From NCBI GenBank assembly GCA_902767565.1, contig CACXHY010000007.1, positions 50,141-114,140 on the forward strand: a DNA stretch of 64,000 nt. The letters run 5' to 3'. Positions 37,616 through 46,698 of the stretch are shown piece after piece. The notes beneath the pieces were generated by a model. It saw only the letters and a list, made by a program, of their open reading frames with translations, was not told the DNA's origin and searched no databases. The stretch is from an uncultured Eubacteriales bacterium. Lineage in GTDB: Bacteria > Bacillota > Clostridia > Christensenellales > Aristaeellaceae. The first letter of the stretch is position 1; each line of letters opens with the position of its first letter. Made by a program: the position numbers and the translations under genes.

Positions 37616-39343
37616 TTACCGCACAATGCGCGGCGTGGGGTGGGGCGTCGGGGTGGCGGAATCCTCCACGGGTTCCGGGGTGGCCATGGGAACGGGGGAA
37701 GCGGTCGGTACGGGACTGGGCGTGGGGACCGGGGTCGGGGAGGCGACGGGGGTCAGTTCCTTCGCGTACAGCTTCTGCAGCGTCTCCACGGTGGCAACAC
37801 CGCTGGCCCGCAGTCCGTTGGCCTCCTGGAAGGCTTTGACCGCGGCCACGGTACCGTCCAGATAAGTGCCGGAGCATTTGCCGCTGTAGTAGCCCAGTTC
37901 CTTCAGCTTCATCTGCAGCCACCAGACAGCCTCGCCGCTGTCATTCTTTTTCAGCTCCGTCAGGGGCATGGGCGGTTTCGCGCCGGAGATGTAGACCGGT
38001 TCCTGGGTGGGCTGCGGCGTGGCTACGGGGAGCATGGTGCGTTTGTTCAGCGCGGGCTTGATGATGGAGGCTTTCAGCTCCGGATCGGCCGGCAGCTTGT
38101 AGGTGATGGTGCAGATGGTGCCGGCCTCCACATAGTCATAGATCCACTTGGCGTCGGCCACCTGCAGACGCACGCAGCCGTGGGAAGCCCGGCGTCCCAG
38201 CCGGTCGTAGCTGCGGACAGACAGGTCGGTGGTGCTGACGGTGTTGTAGATGACGGAGTGGAAAGCGATGCCGGCGTTGATGCGGGTCCAGTACCGGGCG
38301 TAGTCGCCCCACTTGGGGAAATAGCACCAGGTGGTCTTGTAGCCGCTGATGATCCAGTCGCCGGCATCGGATGGATTTTCCTTTGTGCCGGAGGAGCACA
38401 TCATCTGCTTGACGACAACGGTATAGTCCCCGTTCTCGTCCCGGGCATAGGCGGTGACGATCTGATTGGTCACGTCCACCACCAGGTGGTAGGCGGGCTG
38501 CTCGGGACGGGGCGTGGTGCGGGGCGTCTCATTGGCTCCGACCACATGAGCGTCGTTGAAGAGGGCGTTCCACGTCCTTTCATCCACCGCGCCGGTCACA
38601 TCCAGGGCGTTCTGCTTCTGGAACGCTTTGACGGCGTTGCGGGTATGACCGAGGAAGTTGCCGGAGATCGGGCCGGTGTAATAGCCGAGATCCGTCAGCC
38701 GCTGCTGGATCAGCTTGACCTTCTCGCCCTTGCTGTTGTAGGCGTATTTCTTCGTGTAGGGGATCGTGTTGTCCTGCAGATCTTCCTCGCCGTCCGGAAC
38801 GGAGACGATGTCCTCCTGCACGGGCGGAGCCGGAGTCGCGCTGGCCTTTTCAGACCGGCCCACCGCCTGGTCGGAGAAGAGAAGCTCTTGGGTGGCGATG
38901 TCCGCGCTGCCGGTCGCGCTGAGGCCCATCTTGGTCTGGAAGGCCTTCACCGCTTCCTGCGTGGCAGCCAGATAGTTGCCGGAGACCTTTCCGCCGTAAT
39001 AGCCCAGATACAGCAGGCGCGTCTGCAGCCGCTTCACGTCGTTACCGTGGGTGCCCAGCTGCATGGGGCGATACTTCGCGGCGGCCAGGGCTGCCTGCAC
39101 GTTTTCATCCGCGTCGCTGCCCTCGCCGAGACCGAAGTCCTGTTTGAATGCCGTCATGGCTTCGGCGGTGCGCTCGCCGTAGTGACCGCTGATTTCGCCT
39201 TCATAGTACCCCAGCCGCGCCAGATGGATCTGGGCCGTCCGGACGTTCTCGCTCCACAGTCCGAGCGTCAAGGTCTCCGCCGACGCCCATGCGCACAGGA
39301 GCAAGGCCGCTGTCAGCAGCAGGATCACTGTCAGTCGCTTCAT
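37616..39343 (-). CDS. Secreted L,D-transpeptidase with four peptidoglycan-binding repeats
   Basis: A 575-residue exported wall enzyme. Signal peptide 1-22 (LTVILLLTAALLLCAWASA). Three PG_binding_1 units precede the catalytic domain (LGYYEGEISGHYGERT; LGYYGGKVSGNYLAAT; LGYYTGPISGNFLGHT) and a fourth follows it (LGYYSGKCSGTYLDGT). The YkuD domain (about 280-410) has SHGCVRL with the catalytic Cys and an upstream His in FHSVIYN. It forms 3-3 crosslinks or links proteins to peptidoglycan. The C-terminus is a long TPVPTPSP tail. ATG follows GGAGG; a good promoter lies upstream. Confidence 0.93.
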   Translation of the reverse strand: MKRLTVILLLTAALLLCAWASAETLTLGLWSENVRTAQIHLARLGYYEGEISGHYGERTAEAMTAFKQDFGLGEGSDADENVQAALAAAKYRPMQLGTHGNDVKRLQTRLLYLGYYGGKVSGNYLAATQEAVKAFQTKMGLSATGSADIATQELLFSDQAVGRSEKASATPAPPVQEDIVSVPDGEEDLQDNTIPYTKKYAYNSKGEKVKLIQQRLTDLGYYTGPISGNFLGHTRNAVKAFQKQNALDVTGAVDERTWNALFNDAHVVGANETPRTTPRPEQPAYHLVVDVTNQIVTAYARDENGDYTVVVKQMMCSSGTKENPSDAGDWIISGYKTTWCYFPKWGDYARYWTRINAGIAFHSVIYNTVSTTDLSVRSYDRLGRRASHGCVRLQVADAKWIYDYVEAGTICTITYKLPADPELKASIIKPALNKRTMLPVATPQPTQEPVYISGAKPPMPLTELKKNDSGEAVWWLQMKLKELGYYSGKCSGTYLDGTVAAVKAFQEANGLRASGVATVETLQKLYAKELTPVASPTPVPTPSPVPTASPVPMATPEPVEDSATPTPHPTPRIVR

Positions 39344-39386
39344 CGTTTCCAGCCTCCGAGGATAAGTGTTACAAAATGCAGGGGGT

Positions 39387-39415
39387 ATTGTAACTGTTTC
39401 TTAATGCAAAAGCAA
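39387..39415 (-). promoter_or_regulatory. Promoter of the L,D-transpeptidase gene
   Basis: Minus-strand TTGCTT, 17-base spacer, TACAAT, about 45 bases before the start codon. Confidence 0.78.
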
Positions 39416-39451
39416 GGGGGCAGGGGAGGTTTTCTTGCGCGATCCGCCATG

Positions 39452-39497
39452 AAAAAGCACAGCGAAAACCGTATCGGACCGGCCTTCAACTGTGCTT
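39452..39497 (-). terminator. Probable terminator of the nusA operon
   Basis: Minus strand AAGCACAG / CTGTGCTT, an 8-bp stem with a long loop, followed by TTTC. It lies about 60 bases after the DUF1292 stop. A second inverted repeat, GGATTTG-TAA-CAAATCC, lies at 39512-39528 without a T-run. Confidence 0.6.
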
Positions 39498-39556
39498 CCG
39501 CAGACATTCCGGGATTTGTAACAAATCCGGGATCCCCGTCCCCGCCGAGCAGGAAA

Positions 39557-39856
39557 TCAGTCTTCTTCGCCGTCGATCTCGTTTTCCTCGGCTTCCAGCT
39601 TCCGGATAAAGAGATCGAAAAGGGCTTCGTTCAGCGCGTCGTCGGTGACGGCCTCATAGCAGTCCTCATCGTTTTCGTCCCGGGTGACCAGCATGAAAAC
39701 GATCTCGGCCTCCTCCTCTTCGCCGTCTTCCTCGTCCAGAGGCTCAAGCGCCAGGTAGGTATCGTCCCGGTATTCCAGCACGTCCACCAGCCGGAAGGAA
39801 ACCTCTTCGCCCTCGTCGTCGATCAGTTCAAAGATGCCGTCAAATTCTTCAGACAT
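39557..39856 (-). CDS. DUF1292 acidic protein
   Basis: A 99-residue, very acidic protein (FELIDDEGEEVSFRLVDVLEYRDDTYLALEP) of the DUF1292/YrzB family common in Bacillota, where it often lies near alaS or yrrK. Function unknown. ATG follows AGGAGGATCACCCC. It begins 20 bases after truB and is probably the last gene of the nusA operon, ahead of the terminator. Confidence 0.85.
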   Translation of the reverse strand: MSEEFDGIFELIDDEGEEVSFRLVDVLEYRDDTYLALEPLDEEDGEEEEAEIVFMLVTRDENDEDCYEAVTDDALNEALFDLFIRKLEAEENEIDGEED

Positions 39857-39876
39857 GGGGTGATCCTCCTGATAAA

Positions 39877-40767
39877 TTATTGCGTCATCACCGTGCGCCA
39901 GCGGAGCACCTGCTCCTCCCGTACGGCGATGCCGATAAACCGGTTCTCAAAGTACACGCGGACGGGACTGCGCTCCGGAAGCTCCCGCGCGCCGTCCAGC
40001 CTGTCCGCGGGCAGAACGGTGCCGCATCGGGCCATCTTCTCCATCTGATCCGGGATCTGCAGCGACGGCAGATGCCCCAGCGGCCAGTCGGGCGGAAGAA
40101 GATGCTGCGCCAGCGTGCCCTCTTCCGCATAAGCCGCGGCTTCATCCAGCGTCAGGGTATGCGCAAGGTCAAAGGCGCCGCTCCGGGCGCGGAGCAGGAA
40201 CCGCATATGGGCCGGACATCCGCAGAGCCGTCCCAGATCCTCGCACAGGGAACGGATGTAAGTGCCGCGCCCGCAGTCCACCGTCATCAGCACCCCGTGG
40301 CGGGGCGTCTCGCCGTGGAGGGTGATGCGCTCGATGTGCACCGTGCGCAGGGGAGCCTCTGCCTCCACCCCTTTGCGGGCCAGCTTGTAGAGAGGGTGGC
40401 CGCCCTGCTTGACCGCGCTGAAGACGCCGGGCCGCTGCAGGATATCGCCGGTCAGAGCGTCCGCCGCGGCGCGCACCTGCTCCATGGAGGGATACGCATT
40501 CCCCTCCGCCGTGACCGAGCCCTGGGCATCCTGCGTATCGGTGGCCTGCCCGAAGGCGACCTCCGCCACATAGGTCTTTTCCTTATCCACCAGGTAGTCG
40601 AAGAGCCGCGTGGCCTGACCGATCATGACCGGCAGCACCCCGGCCGCCTCCGGGTCGAGCGTCCCCGCGTGGCCGATGCGCCGCTCATTGGTCAGGCGCT
40701 TCGCGGCGCCGACGACGGCGGCGGAGGACATGCCGGGCGGCTTCAGGATATTCAGAAAACCGTTCAT
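39877..40767 (-). CDS. truB: tRNA pseudouridine-55 synthase
   Basis: A 296-residue TruB that converts U55 of tRNA to pseudouridine. Seen: GFLNILKPPGMSSAAVV start, RIGHAGTLDPEAAGVLPV with the catalytic Asp, KTYVAEVAFGQATDTQDAQG, RPGVFSAVKQGGHPLYKLARKG and DCGRGTYIRSLCEDLG. A C-terminal extension of PUA-like size follows. The ATG overlaps the nrnA stop (ATGA), so the two are coupled, as is typical in the nusA operon. Confidence 0.95.
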   Translation of the reverse strand: MNGFLNILKPPGMSSAAVVGAAKRLTNERRIGHAGTLDPEAAGVLPVMIGQATRLFDYLVDKEKTYVAEVAFGQATDTQDAQGSVTAEGNAYPSMEQVRAAADALTGDILQRPGVFSAVKQGGHPLYKLARKGVEAEAPLRTVHIERITLHGETPRHGVLMTVDCGRGTYIRSLCEDLGRLCGCPAHMRFLLRARSGAFDLAHTLTLDEAAAYAEEGTLAQHLLPPDWPLGHLPSLQIPDQMEKMARCGTVLPADRLDGARELPERSPVRVYFENRFIGIAVREEQVLRWRTVMTQ

Positions 40768-41765
40768 GTCATCTCCCTGTCCATCGACTCGCACAGCGCG
40801 GCGCAGACCGTCTCCGCGGCCTGATCGAGGGTCATGCCCGTCAGCGTGCAGCCGGACGCGCGCATGTGTCCCCCGCCGCCAAAGGCGTGGGCGACCCGAT
40901 CGACCGTATAGGGCTTGACGGAGCGGAGGCTGGCCTTGACCTTGTCCTCATGCTCGCGGAGCAGCACCGCGGCCTGTACGCCGCGCACCGCGAGTCCCTG
41001 GTTCACCACGTTGTCCGCGTGCTCCGGCAGGGCGCCGCAGTCCGCGAAGTCCTGCCGCGACAGGGTGAGGACCGCCAGCGTGCCTCCGCGGAGCAGCCGC
41101 ATGCGCTCCACCGCGCGTGCCCTCAGCCGGATGTGGGCTTCCGGCGCCAGCACAAACAGCCGGCGGTTCAGGTCGTTCAGCGAGAGCCCGGCATCCATCA
41201 GCCGCGCCGCCGCCCGGAAGGCTGCCGCGCTCGTGTTGTCAAAGCTGAAATTGCCGGTGTCGGTGGCGATGGCGGTGTAGAGGCAGGCGCACAGCGGATC
41301 GTCCAGGGGGATCTCCAGCGCGTCCGCCAGCGCCAGCACCAGCATGCCGACGGCCGGCGCGTCCCCCTCCACCCAGTTGATATCGCAGTAGCCGGGGTTG
41401 GTGCCGTGGTGATCGATCTGGACGGTCCGAACTGCGCGGGACTTCATCGCTGCAAAAGCCTCCGCGTCGCCGATCCGGCCCATGCGGTCACGGCTGGCGA
41501 TGTCAACGGGCAGAAGCAGATCAAAGCGCTCCGCATCGCCCAGCGTGTCGCAGCACCGGATGCTGTTGGCCCCGGGGAGGAAGGCGACCTGCTCCGGCAC
41601 GGGGTCTATGCAGAAGTTCTCCACGCGCTTGCCCATGCGCTCCAGCATCAGCCGGAGAGCCAGCGCCGAGCCGATGGTGTCGCCGTCGGGGCTGATATGG
41701 CTGAAGATCGCCACGCTGTCGGCGGCGCGGATGGCGTCCGCCACGGCCCGCATGTCCTCAAGCAT
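40764..41765 (-). CDS. nrnA: Bifunctional oligoribonuclease/PAP phosphatase NrnA
   Basis: A 333-residue DHH/DHHA1 phosphoesterase that degrades nanoRNA and pAp. Motifs: FSHISPDGDTIGSALAL (motif I), DIASRDRMG (motif II), VQIDHHGTN (DHH), CLYTAIATDTGNFSF and the DHHA1 GGGGHMRASGCTL. ATG overlaps the rbfA end by 8 bases with GGAGGA upstream. Gene order rbfA-nrnA-truB is that of many Bacillota and Thermotogae. Confidence 0.93.
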   Translation of the reverse strand: MLEDMRAVADAIRAADSVAIFSHISPDGDTIGSALALRLMLERMGKRVENFCIDPVPEQVAFLPGANSIRCCDTLGDAERFDLLLPVDIASRDRMGRIGDAEAFAAMKSRAVRTVQIDHHGTNPGYCDINWVEGDAPAVGMLVLALADALEIPLDDPLCACLYTAIATDTGNFSFDNTSAAAFRAAARLMDAGLSLNDLNRRLFVLAPEAHIRLRARAVERMRLLRGGTLAVLTLSRQDFADCGALPEHADNVVNQGLAVRGVQAAVLLREHEDKVKASLRSVKPYTVDRVAHAFGGGGHMRASGCTLTGMTLDQAAETVCAALCESMDREMT

Positions 41766-42153
41766 CGGTCTCGTCCTCCTCCGGCGGCGGAAGCTGATCC
41801 GCGCCGACCTCGTGCAAGACCTGCGCAATGTGTGCCCCGTAGGCGATGTTGCGGTCCTCGGTGAAGATCAGCTCCGGGCTCTGCCGGATGATCATCTCTT
41901 TGGCCAGACTGTGCCGGATGAAGCCGGACGCGCTCTTCAGGGCGTCCATCAGCGGCTGGCGGCGGTCCTCCTCCAGCACGCTGACATAGATCTTCGCATA
42001 GCGCAGATCCCGGGTGACCTCCGCGCGGGTGATGGAAAAGGTCCCGTCGATCCGCGGATCCCGCAACTCGTCGCGGATGATGCGGTCGACCTCGCGCCGC
42101 ACCTCCTCGGAGATGCGGTCGATGCGGTTGTAGGTATTTCGGGTGGTGGGCAT
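41758..42153 (-). CDS. rbfA: Ribosome-binding factor A
   Basis: A 131-residue RbfA, a KH-fold 30S maturation factor. Family pattern: RIDRISEEVRREVDRIIRDEL, LRDPRI, VTRDLRYAKIYVSVL, LKSASGFIRHSLAKEM, RQSPELIFTEDRNI. ATG follows AAGGAGACCCACTC. In this operon it would normally follow infB directly, but here the Fic gene comes between. Confidence 0.95.
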   Translation of the reverse strand: MPTTRNTYNRIDRISEEVRREVDRIIRDELRDPRIDGTFSITRAEVTRDLRYAKIYVSVLEEDRRQPLMDALKSASGFIRHSLAKEMIIRQSPELIFTEDRNIAYGAHIAQVLHEVGADQLPPPEEDETDA

Positions 42154-42256
42154 GAGTGGGTCTCCTTATGATGCGGTCGATTGGGATCTATGGAACCTTT
42201 GGGGCGCTCCGGGAGGGCTTTGTTCCCCAAGACCCGGAAACGGGCGGAAACGGGGA

Positions 42257-42859
42257 TCATGCGTCCTCTGTCCGGAATGCGCAATACCCCTCGTAACGGT
42301 AACTGGCGTCGATGCCGTGCATATAGACTTCCCGGCCATCGGCGGCGTCGGTCAGGGCGCCTGCGAGCAGGAGGCGCAGCTCGGTGTCCCGGACCGGACT
42401 GCGCTCCATGGCGGCCATATAGTCGTCACGGGAGATGCGCTGCCAGTCCACGACCTGCCCCAGGGCAGCGCGGAGCATAACGTCCAGCCAGATGCGGGCG
42501 GCGCGGCCGTTGCCCTCAGGGAAGGGGTGCGCAATGCTCATCTCCACGTATTTTGCGACGATCTCGTCGAAGGTGGATTGCGGCATGGCGCTGATCTGGC
42601 GGAGGGCGTCGTCCAGGTACAGGGCGGATGCAAAACGGAAACCGCCCTTGGCCAGGTTGAGCGTCCGCGTCTTCCCCACGAAGTCGCAGATCTCCGCAAA
42701 CAGCCAGCGGTGAATCGCCTGCAGCCCCGCGTACGTGCCGACCTCCACGGTATCCAGCACCCGCTCGTCCCACAGACGGCGCGCCTGCCGTTTGCTGATG
42801 CGCTCTTCTTAAAGCTGGAACGCAAGGCCGTCAAGGCCGAGCTTGTTGGGCAAGGGCAT
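42257..42859 (-). pseudogene. Fic/DOC-family gene with an in-frame stop at codon 17
   Basis: From an ATG with a perfect AAAGGAGG site, the frame reads MPLPNKLGLDGLAFQL, then TAA (42809-42811), then continues in the same frame without further stops as EERISKRQARRLWDERVLDT...GTYAGLQAIHRWLF to a natural end. The NKLG and EERISK stretches match N-termini of intact Fic proteins, so the stop falls inside a normal gene. The catalytic motif HPFPEGNGRAAR is complete, as are FRFASALYL and VDWQRISRDDY. Fic enzymes move AMP or other groups onto proteins. Options: nonsense-inactivated, read through, restarted at GTG 42760, or a sequence error. Placed between infB and rbfA. Confidence 0.8.
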
Positions 42860-43017
42860 GGGCGCGGCCTCCTTTCAGGGTATTTGTCATGAAGGCGGCG
42901 GACGGTCGATCCAGCCAGGATGTGTCGTCGGAACAGTCTTCCTCACGAAATTCGGAGGGAATGCCATTCTGCTCGCACCGTACGCCCTGGTGTTCATTCC
43001 CGCGGCGGTGTCTGTGC

Positions 43018-43059
43018 AAAGTCACGGCCGGAGACCTTCATCGCTCCGGCCGTGACTTT
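43018..43059 (-). repeat. Long hairpin directly after infB
   Basis: A perfect 16-bp stem (AAAGTCACGGCCGGAG and its complement) with a 10-base loop, 6 bases past the infB stop. Only TTT follows on the minus strand, so it may be a partial terminator or a 3'-end protector between infB and the Fic gene. Bases 42860-43017 hold no recognised gene. Confidence 0.7.
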
Positions 43060-43065
43060 GGGGCG

Positions 43066-46038
43066 TTACCTCGGGATCTCCTCCATGATGAAGCACTCCA
43101 CGATGTCGCCGATCTTGATATCGTTGTGGCCCTCCAGGCTCATGCCGCACTCGTAGCCCGCGGCCATCTCGCGGACGTCGTCCTTGAGGTGGCGGAGGCT
43201 GGAGAGCTTGCCCTCGTGCACGACCACGTTGTCGCGCAGGAGACGGACCTGGGCGTTGCGCTGCACCTTGCCGTCGGTGACGTAGCAGCCGGCGATGATG
43301 CCCGCGCCGGTGATCTTGAAGACGTTGCGGACCTCGGCGTGGCCCAGCAGCACCTCGCGGTACTCCGGCGCCAGCAGACCCTTCATGGCCAGCTCCATGT
43401 CCTCGATGGCCTTGTAGATGACGGTGTAGAGCCGCACATCGACCTTTTCCTTCTCGGCCTGCGCGCGGGCGGAGGCGTCGGGGCGGATGTTGAAGCCGAT
43501 GATGATGGCGTTGAAGGCGGAAGCCAGGTTGACGTCGTCCTTGGTGATGGCGCCGGCGGCGGCATGCAGCACGCGCACCTTGACCTCATCGTTGGACAGC
43601 TTTTCCATGGCCTGCTTGACGGCCTGGACAGAGCCCTGCACGTCGGCCTTGATGATGAGGTTGAGGGTGGTGATCTTGCCGGCCTCCAGGTTGGAGAACA
43701 GGCTTTCCATGCTCACCTTGCCCATATTGCCCTCGCGGGCGGCGCGGATCTTCTCGCGGCGCTCGTCGGCCACCTGACGGCTCAGATGATCGTCGCCCAC
43801 GGCGATGAGCTCGTCGCCGGCATCGGGCACTTCGTCGAAGCCCATGATCTCCACGGGCACCGAGGGACCGGCCTCCTTGACCTTGTCGCCCCGGTCGTTG
43901 ATGAGGGCGCGCACACGGCCGGACGCGAGACCGGCGATGATGTTGTCGCCCACATGCAGGGTGCCGTTCTGAATCAGGACGGTCGCCAGCGGGCCCCGCG
44001 CCTTGTCCAGCTTGGCCTCGATGATGACGCCGCGGCCCAGACGGTCGGGATTGGCCCGGAGCTCCATGGTGTCGGCCTGCAGCAGGATCATCTCCAGCAG
44101 CTCGTCCACGCCCTGGCCCGTGACGGCGGAGACAGGCACCATGATGGTGTCGCCGCCCCACTCCTCGCACACCAGGTCATACTGGGTCAGATCCTGCTTC
44201 ACCCGCTCGGCGTTGGCGGCGGGCTTGTCCATCTTGTTGATGGCCACGATCAGCGGGACGCCGGCAGCCTTCGCGTGGTTGATGGCCTCCACGGTCTGGG
44301 GCATGACGGAGTCGTCCGCCGCGACGACCAGGACCGCGATGTCGGTGGCCTGCGCGCCGCGCATACGCATGGCGGTGAAGGCCTCGTGACCGGGGGTGTC
44401 CAGGAAGGTGATGGGCCGTCCGTTGGCCTTGACGGTGTAAGCGCCGATGTGCTGGGTGATGCCGCCGGCCTCGCCCGCGGTGACCCGGCTCTTGCGGATG
44501 TAGTCCAGCAGGCTGGTCTTGCCGTGGTCGACGTGACCCATGATGGTGACCACCGGGGGACGGGGGAGGAGGTTCTCGTCGGTATCCTCGACGTTCTCCT
44601 CCGTCAGCATGGTCTCGGCGGTGCGCTCCACCTTGCGCTCCAGGGTGACGCCGAACTCGGCGGCCACCAGGGAGGCGGTGTCGAAGTCGATCTCGGAGTT
44701 GATGGTGGCCATGTTGCCGAGGATCATCAGCTTCTTGATGATCTCGCCGGCGGTCTTGCCGATGCGCTCGGTCAGATCGCGGACGACGATGGTGTCGCCG
44801 GACATGTAGGCCGTCTCGATCTTGATGGGCGCCATGGTCTGCTGCACGCTGACCTTGCGGCGCGAACGCTTGCCGCCGCGGATCACCTCGTCGTCATAGC
44901 CGCCGCTGCCGTAGTTATTGGCGCGGGCCTCCTGCTTGCGGTTGCGGGCCACATGCTCCGGATCGTGCTGGCGCTGATAGTTCTTCTTGTTGGGATCATA
45001 ATTGGAGACGCGTTCCTTCTCCATGGTGGGAGCCAGCTCCGGACCGCGGCCCCGTCCGCCTGCGGGACGTGCGCCGCCGGCGAATCCGCCGGGACGCGGC
45101 GCGCCGCCTGCCGGACGGGCACCAGGCTGGCCTGCGGGACGCCCATACTGGCCCGGCTGGCCTGCGGGACGTCCGTACTGGCCCGGCTGACCCGCGGGAC
45201 GCCCGTACTGACCCTGCTGGCCCGCGGGCCGCCCGTACTGGCCCTGCTGGCCCGCGGGCCGCCCATACTGGCCCGGCTGGCCTGCCGGCCGCCCGTACTG
45301 GCCAGGCTGGCCCGCGGGACGCCCGTACTGACCCTGCTGCGGCTGTGCCGGACGGGGCGGAACGGCGCGGGGCATGCGAAGCACGTTCGGCGCGGGACCT
45401 ACGGGCTTGGCCGGGGTCTGGACCGCGTCGCCGGCGCGCGCGATGATCTGCCCGATTTGGGGCTTGCGGGGCGCTTCTGGCTTCGGCGCGGGTTTTGCGG
45501 CCTGCTGCGGCTTTGCCTGCGGCCTGACGGGCTCCGCCGGTTTCTCATGCGCGGGCTTGCTCTCTGCGGGCTTCTCCTGCGGCGGCTTCAGCGCGGCAGG
45601 CTCCCGGACTTCGGGCGCCTTTTCGGCCGGCTTGACCTCGGCAGGCTTCTCCTGCGCCGTGGGCGCCTTTTCCTCGGGCTTCGGCTCGGCGGGCCGATTC
45701 GCGGACACGGGCTTCTGTTCAGCGGGCTCCTCCGCTTTGACCTGCTGAGCGGGTTCTGCGGGTGCCGTTACCTCGATGACCGCCGGCTCATCCTCATGGG
45801 AAACAAAGCCGCTCTCGGCGATGTACGCACGGGACTGCGCCGAACGGACCCGCTGCTGCTCCTCGCGCTTGCGCATGGCTGCGGCTTCCTCGTCCTGGCG
45901 CACGTATTCCCGCTCCGTTGCCCGGAGCTGAGCGAGCAGAGTTTCCGCGTCCCGGCGTGCGGTCACGGTCTCGTTGAGAAGATTGCCTGCCTTCTGGGAG
46001 AGCTCCCTTGCGGCATCCTTCAGATTCAGTTTCGTCAT
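43066..46038 (-). CDS. infB: Translation initiation factor IF-2
   Basis: A 990-residue IF-2, the GTPase that brings fMet-tRNA to the 30S subunit. The long N-terminus (1-400) is low in complexity: Lys/Glu/Pro/Ala-rich ([14 protein letters not shown]), then seven [14 protein letters not shown] repeats and Gly/Arg stretches. The conserved part shows [17 protein letters not shown] (G1), [10 protein letters not shown] (G2), [10 protein letters not shown] (G3), INKMDKP (G4), SAVTG (G5) and domains II-IV ending [19 protein letters not shown] and [22 protein letters not shown] overlaps the ylxQ stop (ATGA); its own ribosome binding site is weak, which implies coupling. Confidence 0.97.
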   Translation of the reverse strand: MTKLNLKDAARELSQKAGNLLNETVTARRDAETLLAQLRATEREYVRQDEEAAAMRKREEQQRVRSAQSRAYIAESGFVSHEDEPAVIEVTAPAEPAQQVKAEEPAEQKPVSANRPAEPKPEEKAPTAQEKPAEVKPAEKAPEVREPAALKPPQEKPAESKPAHEKPAEPVRPQAKPQQAAKPAPKPEAPRKPQIGQIIARAGDAVQTPAKPVGPAPNVLRMPRAVPPRPAQPQQGQYGRPAGQPGQYGRPAGQPGQYGRPAGQQGQYGRPAGQQGQYGRPAGQPGQYGRPAGQPGQYGRPAGQPGARPAGGAPRPGGFAGGARPAGGRGRGPELAPTMEKERVSNYDPNKKNYQRQHDPEHVARNRKQEARANNYGSGGYDDEVIRGGKRSRRKVSVQQTMAPIKIETAYMSGDTIVVRDLTERIGKTAGEIIKKLMILGNMATINSEIDFDTASLVAAEFGVTLERKVERTAETMLTEENVEDTDENLLPRPPVVTIMGHVDHGKTSLLDYIRKSRVTAGEAGGITQHIGAYTVKANGRPITFLDTPGHEAFTAMRMRGAQATDIAVLVVAADDSVMPQTVEAINHAKAAGVPLIVAINKMDKPAANAERVKQDLTQYDLVCEEWGGDTIMVPVSAVTGQGVDELLEMILLQADTMELRANPDRLGRGVIIEAKLDKARGPLATVLIQNGTLHVGDNIIAGLASGRVRALINDRGDKVKEAGPSVPVEIMGFDEVPDAGDELIAVGDDHLSRQVADERREKIRAAREGNMGKVSMESLFSNLEAGKITTLNLIIKADVQGSVQAVKQAMEKLSNDEVKVRVLHAAAGAITKDDVNLASAFNAIIIGFNIRPDASARAQAEKEKVDVRLYTVIYKAIEDMELAMKGLLAPEYREVLLGHAEVRNVFKITGAGIIAGCYVTDGKVQRNAQVRLLRDNVVVHEGKLSSLRHLKDDVREMAAGYECGMSLEGHNDIKIGDIVECFIMEEIPR
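45124..45333 (-). repeat. Seven 30-bp tandem repeats in infB
   Basis: Seven head-to-tail copies of a 30-bp unit encoding [10 protein letters not shown], or [10 protein letters not shown] in copies three and four. Differences between copies are mostly synonymous (TAT/TAC, GGT/GGC-type changes), so the repeat is kept at protein level but is likely to expand and contract. Confidence 0.95.
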
Positions 46039-46394
46039 TCGACGCTTGCACCCCCGCTGATTGTGTCCGCTTCCGCGGCTGTGATCAAAATCCTTTCACC
46101 TGAAAGGAGGGATATCAATTGCCGGGCCAGACCGCCGTCCCTGACGGCCATGGCCACGCCCGGCCTTCCCGCGGCATCCCCCGGCAGGCCTTCCGGCAGG
46201 ATGGCCATGGGCGTGCCGGTCCTCCGGCATACGCCCTCGTATTTCTGCCGGGTGGCGTCTGAGGCGCGGCTGTCCAGCAGCAGCACCGCGCAGCTGCCGT
46301 TCCGGACGGCTTTCAGGCAGCCGTCCTCACCGAAGACGCCCAGTCCGGCTCTGGTGCTCAGGCCGATCAGCCCCCGCAGCCGCTTTTCATCCAC
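46035..46394 (-). CDS. ylxQ: YlxQ-type L7Ae-family RNA-binding protein
   Basis: A 119-residue L7Ae/L30e-fold protein ([50 protein letters not shown]). In Bacillus, YlxQ binds kink-turn RNAs. Start overlaps the rnpM end by 8 bases, and its stop overlaps the infB start. A second L7Ae-like protein lies at 60254. Kink-turns should occur in the SAM-I and T-box RNAs of this window. Confidence 0.88.
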   Translation of the reverse strand: MDEKRLRGLIGLSTRAGLGVFGEDGCLKAVRNGSCAVLLLDSRASDATRQKYEGVCRRTGTPMAILPEGLPGDAAGRPGVAMAVRDGGLARQLISLLSGERILITAAEADTISGGASVE

Positions 46395-46683
46395 CTTGCG
46401 CCGCCTCCCGGTTCAGGGAGTCCAGCGTTTCCCGCAGGGACAGGGCGGCCTCCTCGGAGAGGGGCGCTTCCAGCTGGCGCTCCAGCTGCTTCTGCTTGAT
46501 CGCGCGTCCCAGGCAGGCCGCGTTCCGGCAGAGATAGGCGCCGCGTCCCGGCTTTTTGCCGGTGCTGTCGATGGTGACCGCGCCTTCCGGGGAACGGACC
46601 ACGCGGATCAGCTCGCCCTTCGGCTTCATCTCGCGGCAGCCGACGCACATGCGCATCGGGATCTTCTTGGGTTTGGCGGGCAT
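46387..46683 (-). CDS. rnpM: YlxR / RnpM, RNase P modulator
   Basis: A 98-residue YlxR protein: PMRMCVGCREMKPKGELIRVVR, GKKPGRGAYLCRNAACLGRAIK. In Bacillus this protein has been renamed RnpM because it binds RNase P RNA and modulates its activity. Two CxxC-like pairs (CVGC; CRNAAC) are present. ATG is 15 bases after nusA. The gene for its RNA target, rnpB, lies about 21 kb away in this window. Confidence 0.92.
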   Translation of the reverse strand: MPAKPKKIPMRMCVGCREMKPKGELIRVVRSPEGAVTIDSTGKKPGRGAYLCRNAACLGRAIKQKQLERQLEAPLSEEAALSLRETLDSLNREAAQGG

Positions 46684-46698
46684 GATGCCTCCTGCATG

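Noticed and set aside
42831..43025. Small open frame upstream of the Fic gene as a possible antitoxin
   Set aside because: No ribosome binding site is visible, the translation does not show the S/TxxxE(G/N) inhibitory motif, and it overlaps the Fic start region.
45124..45333. 30-bp repeat array read as a CRISPR
   Set aside because: The repeats are contiguous without spacers and encode a continuous peptide repeat inside IF-2.
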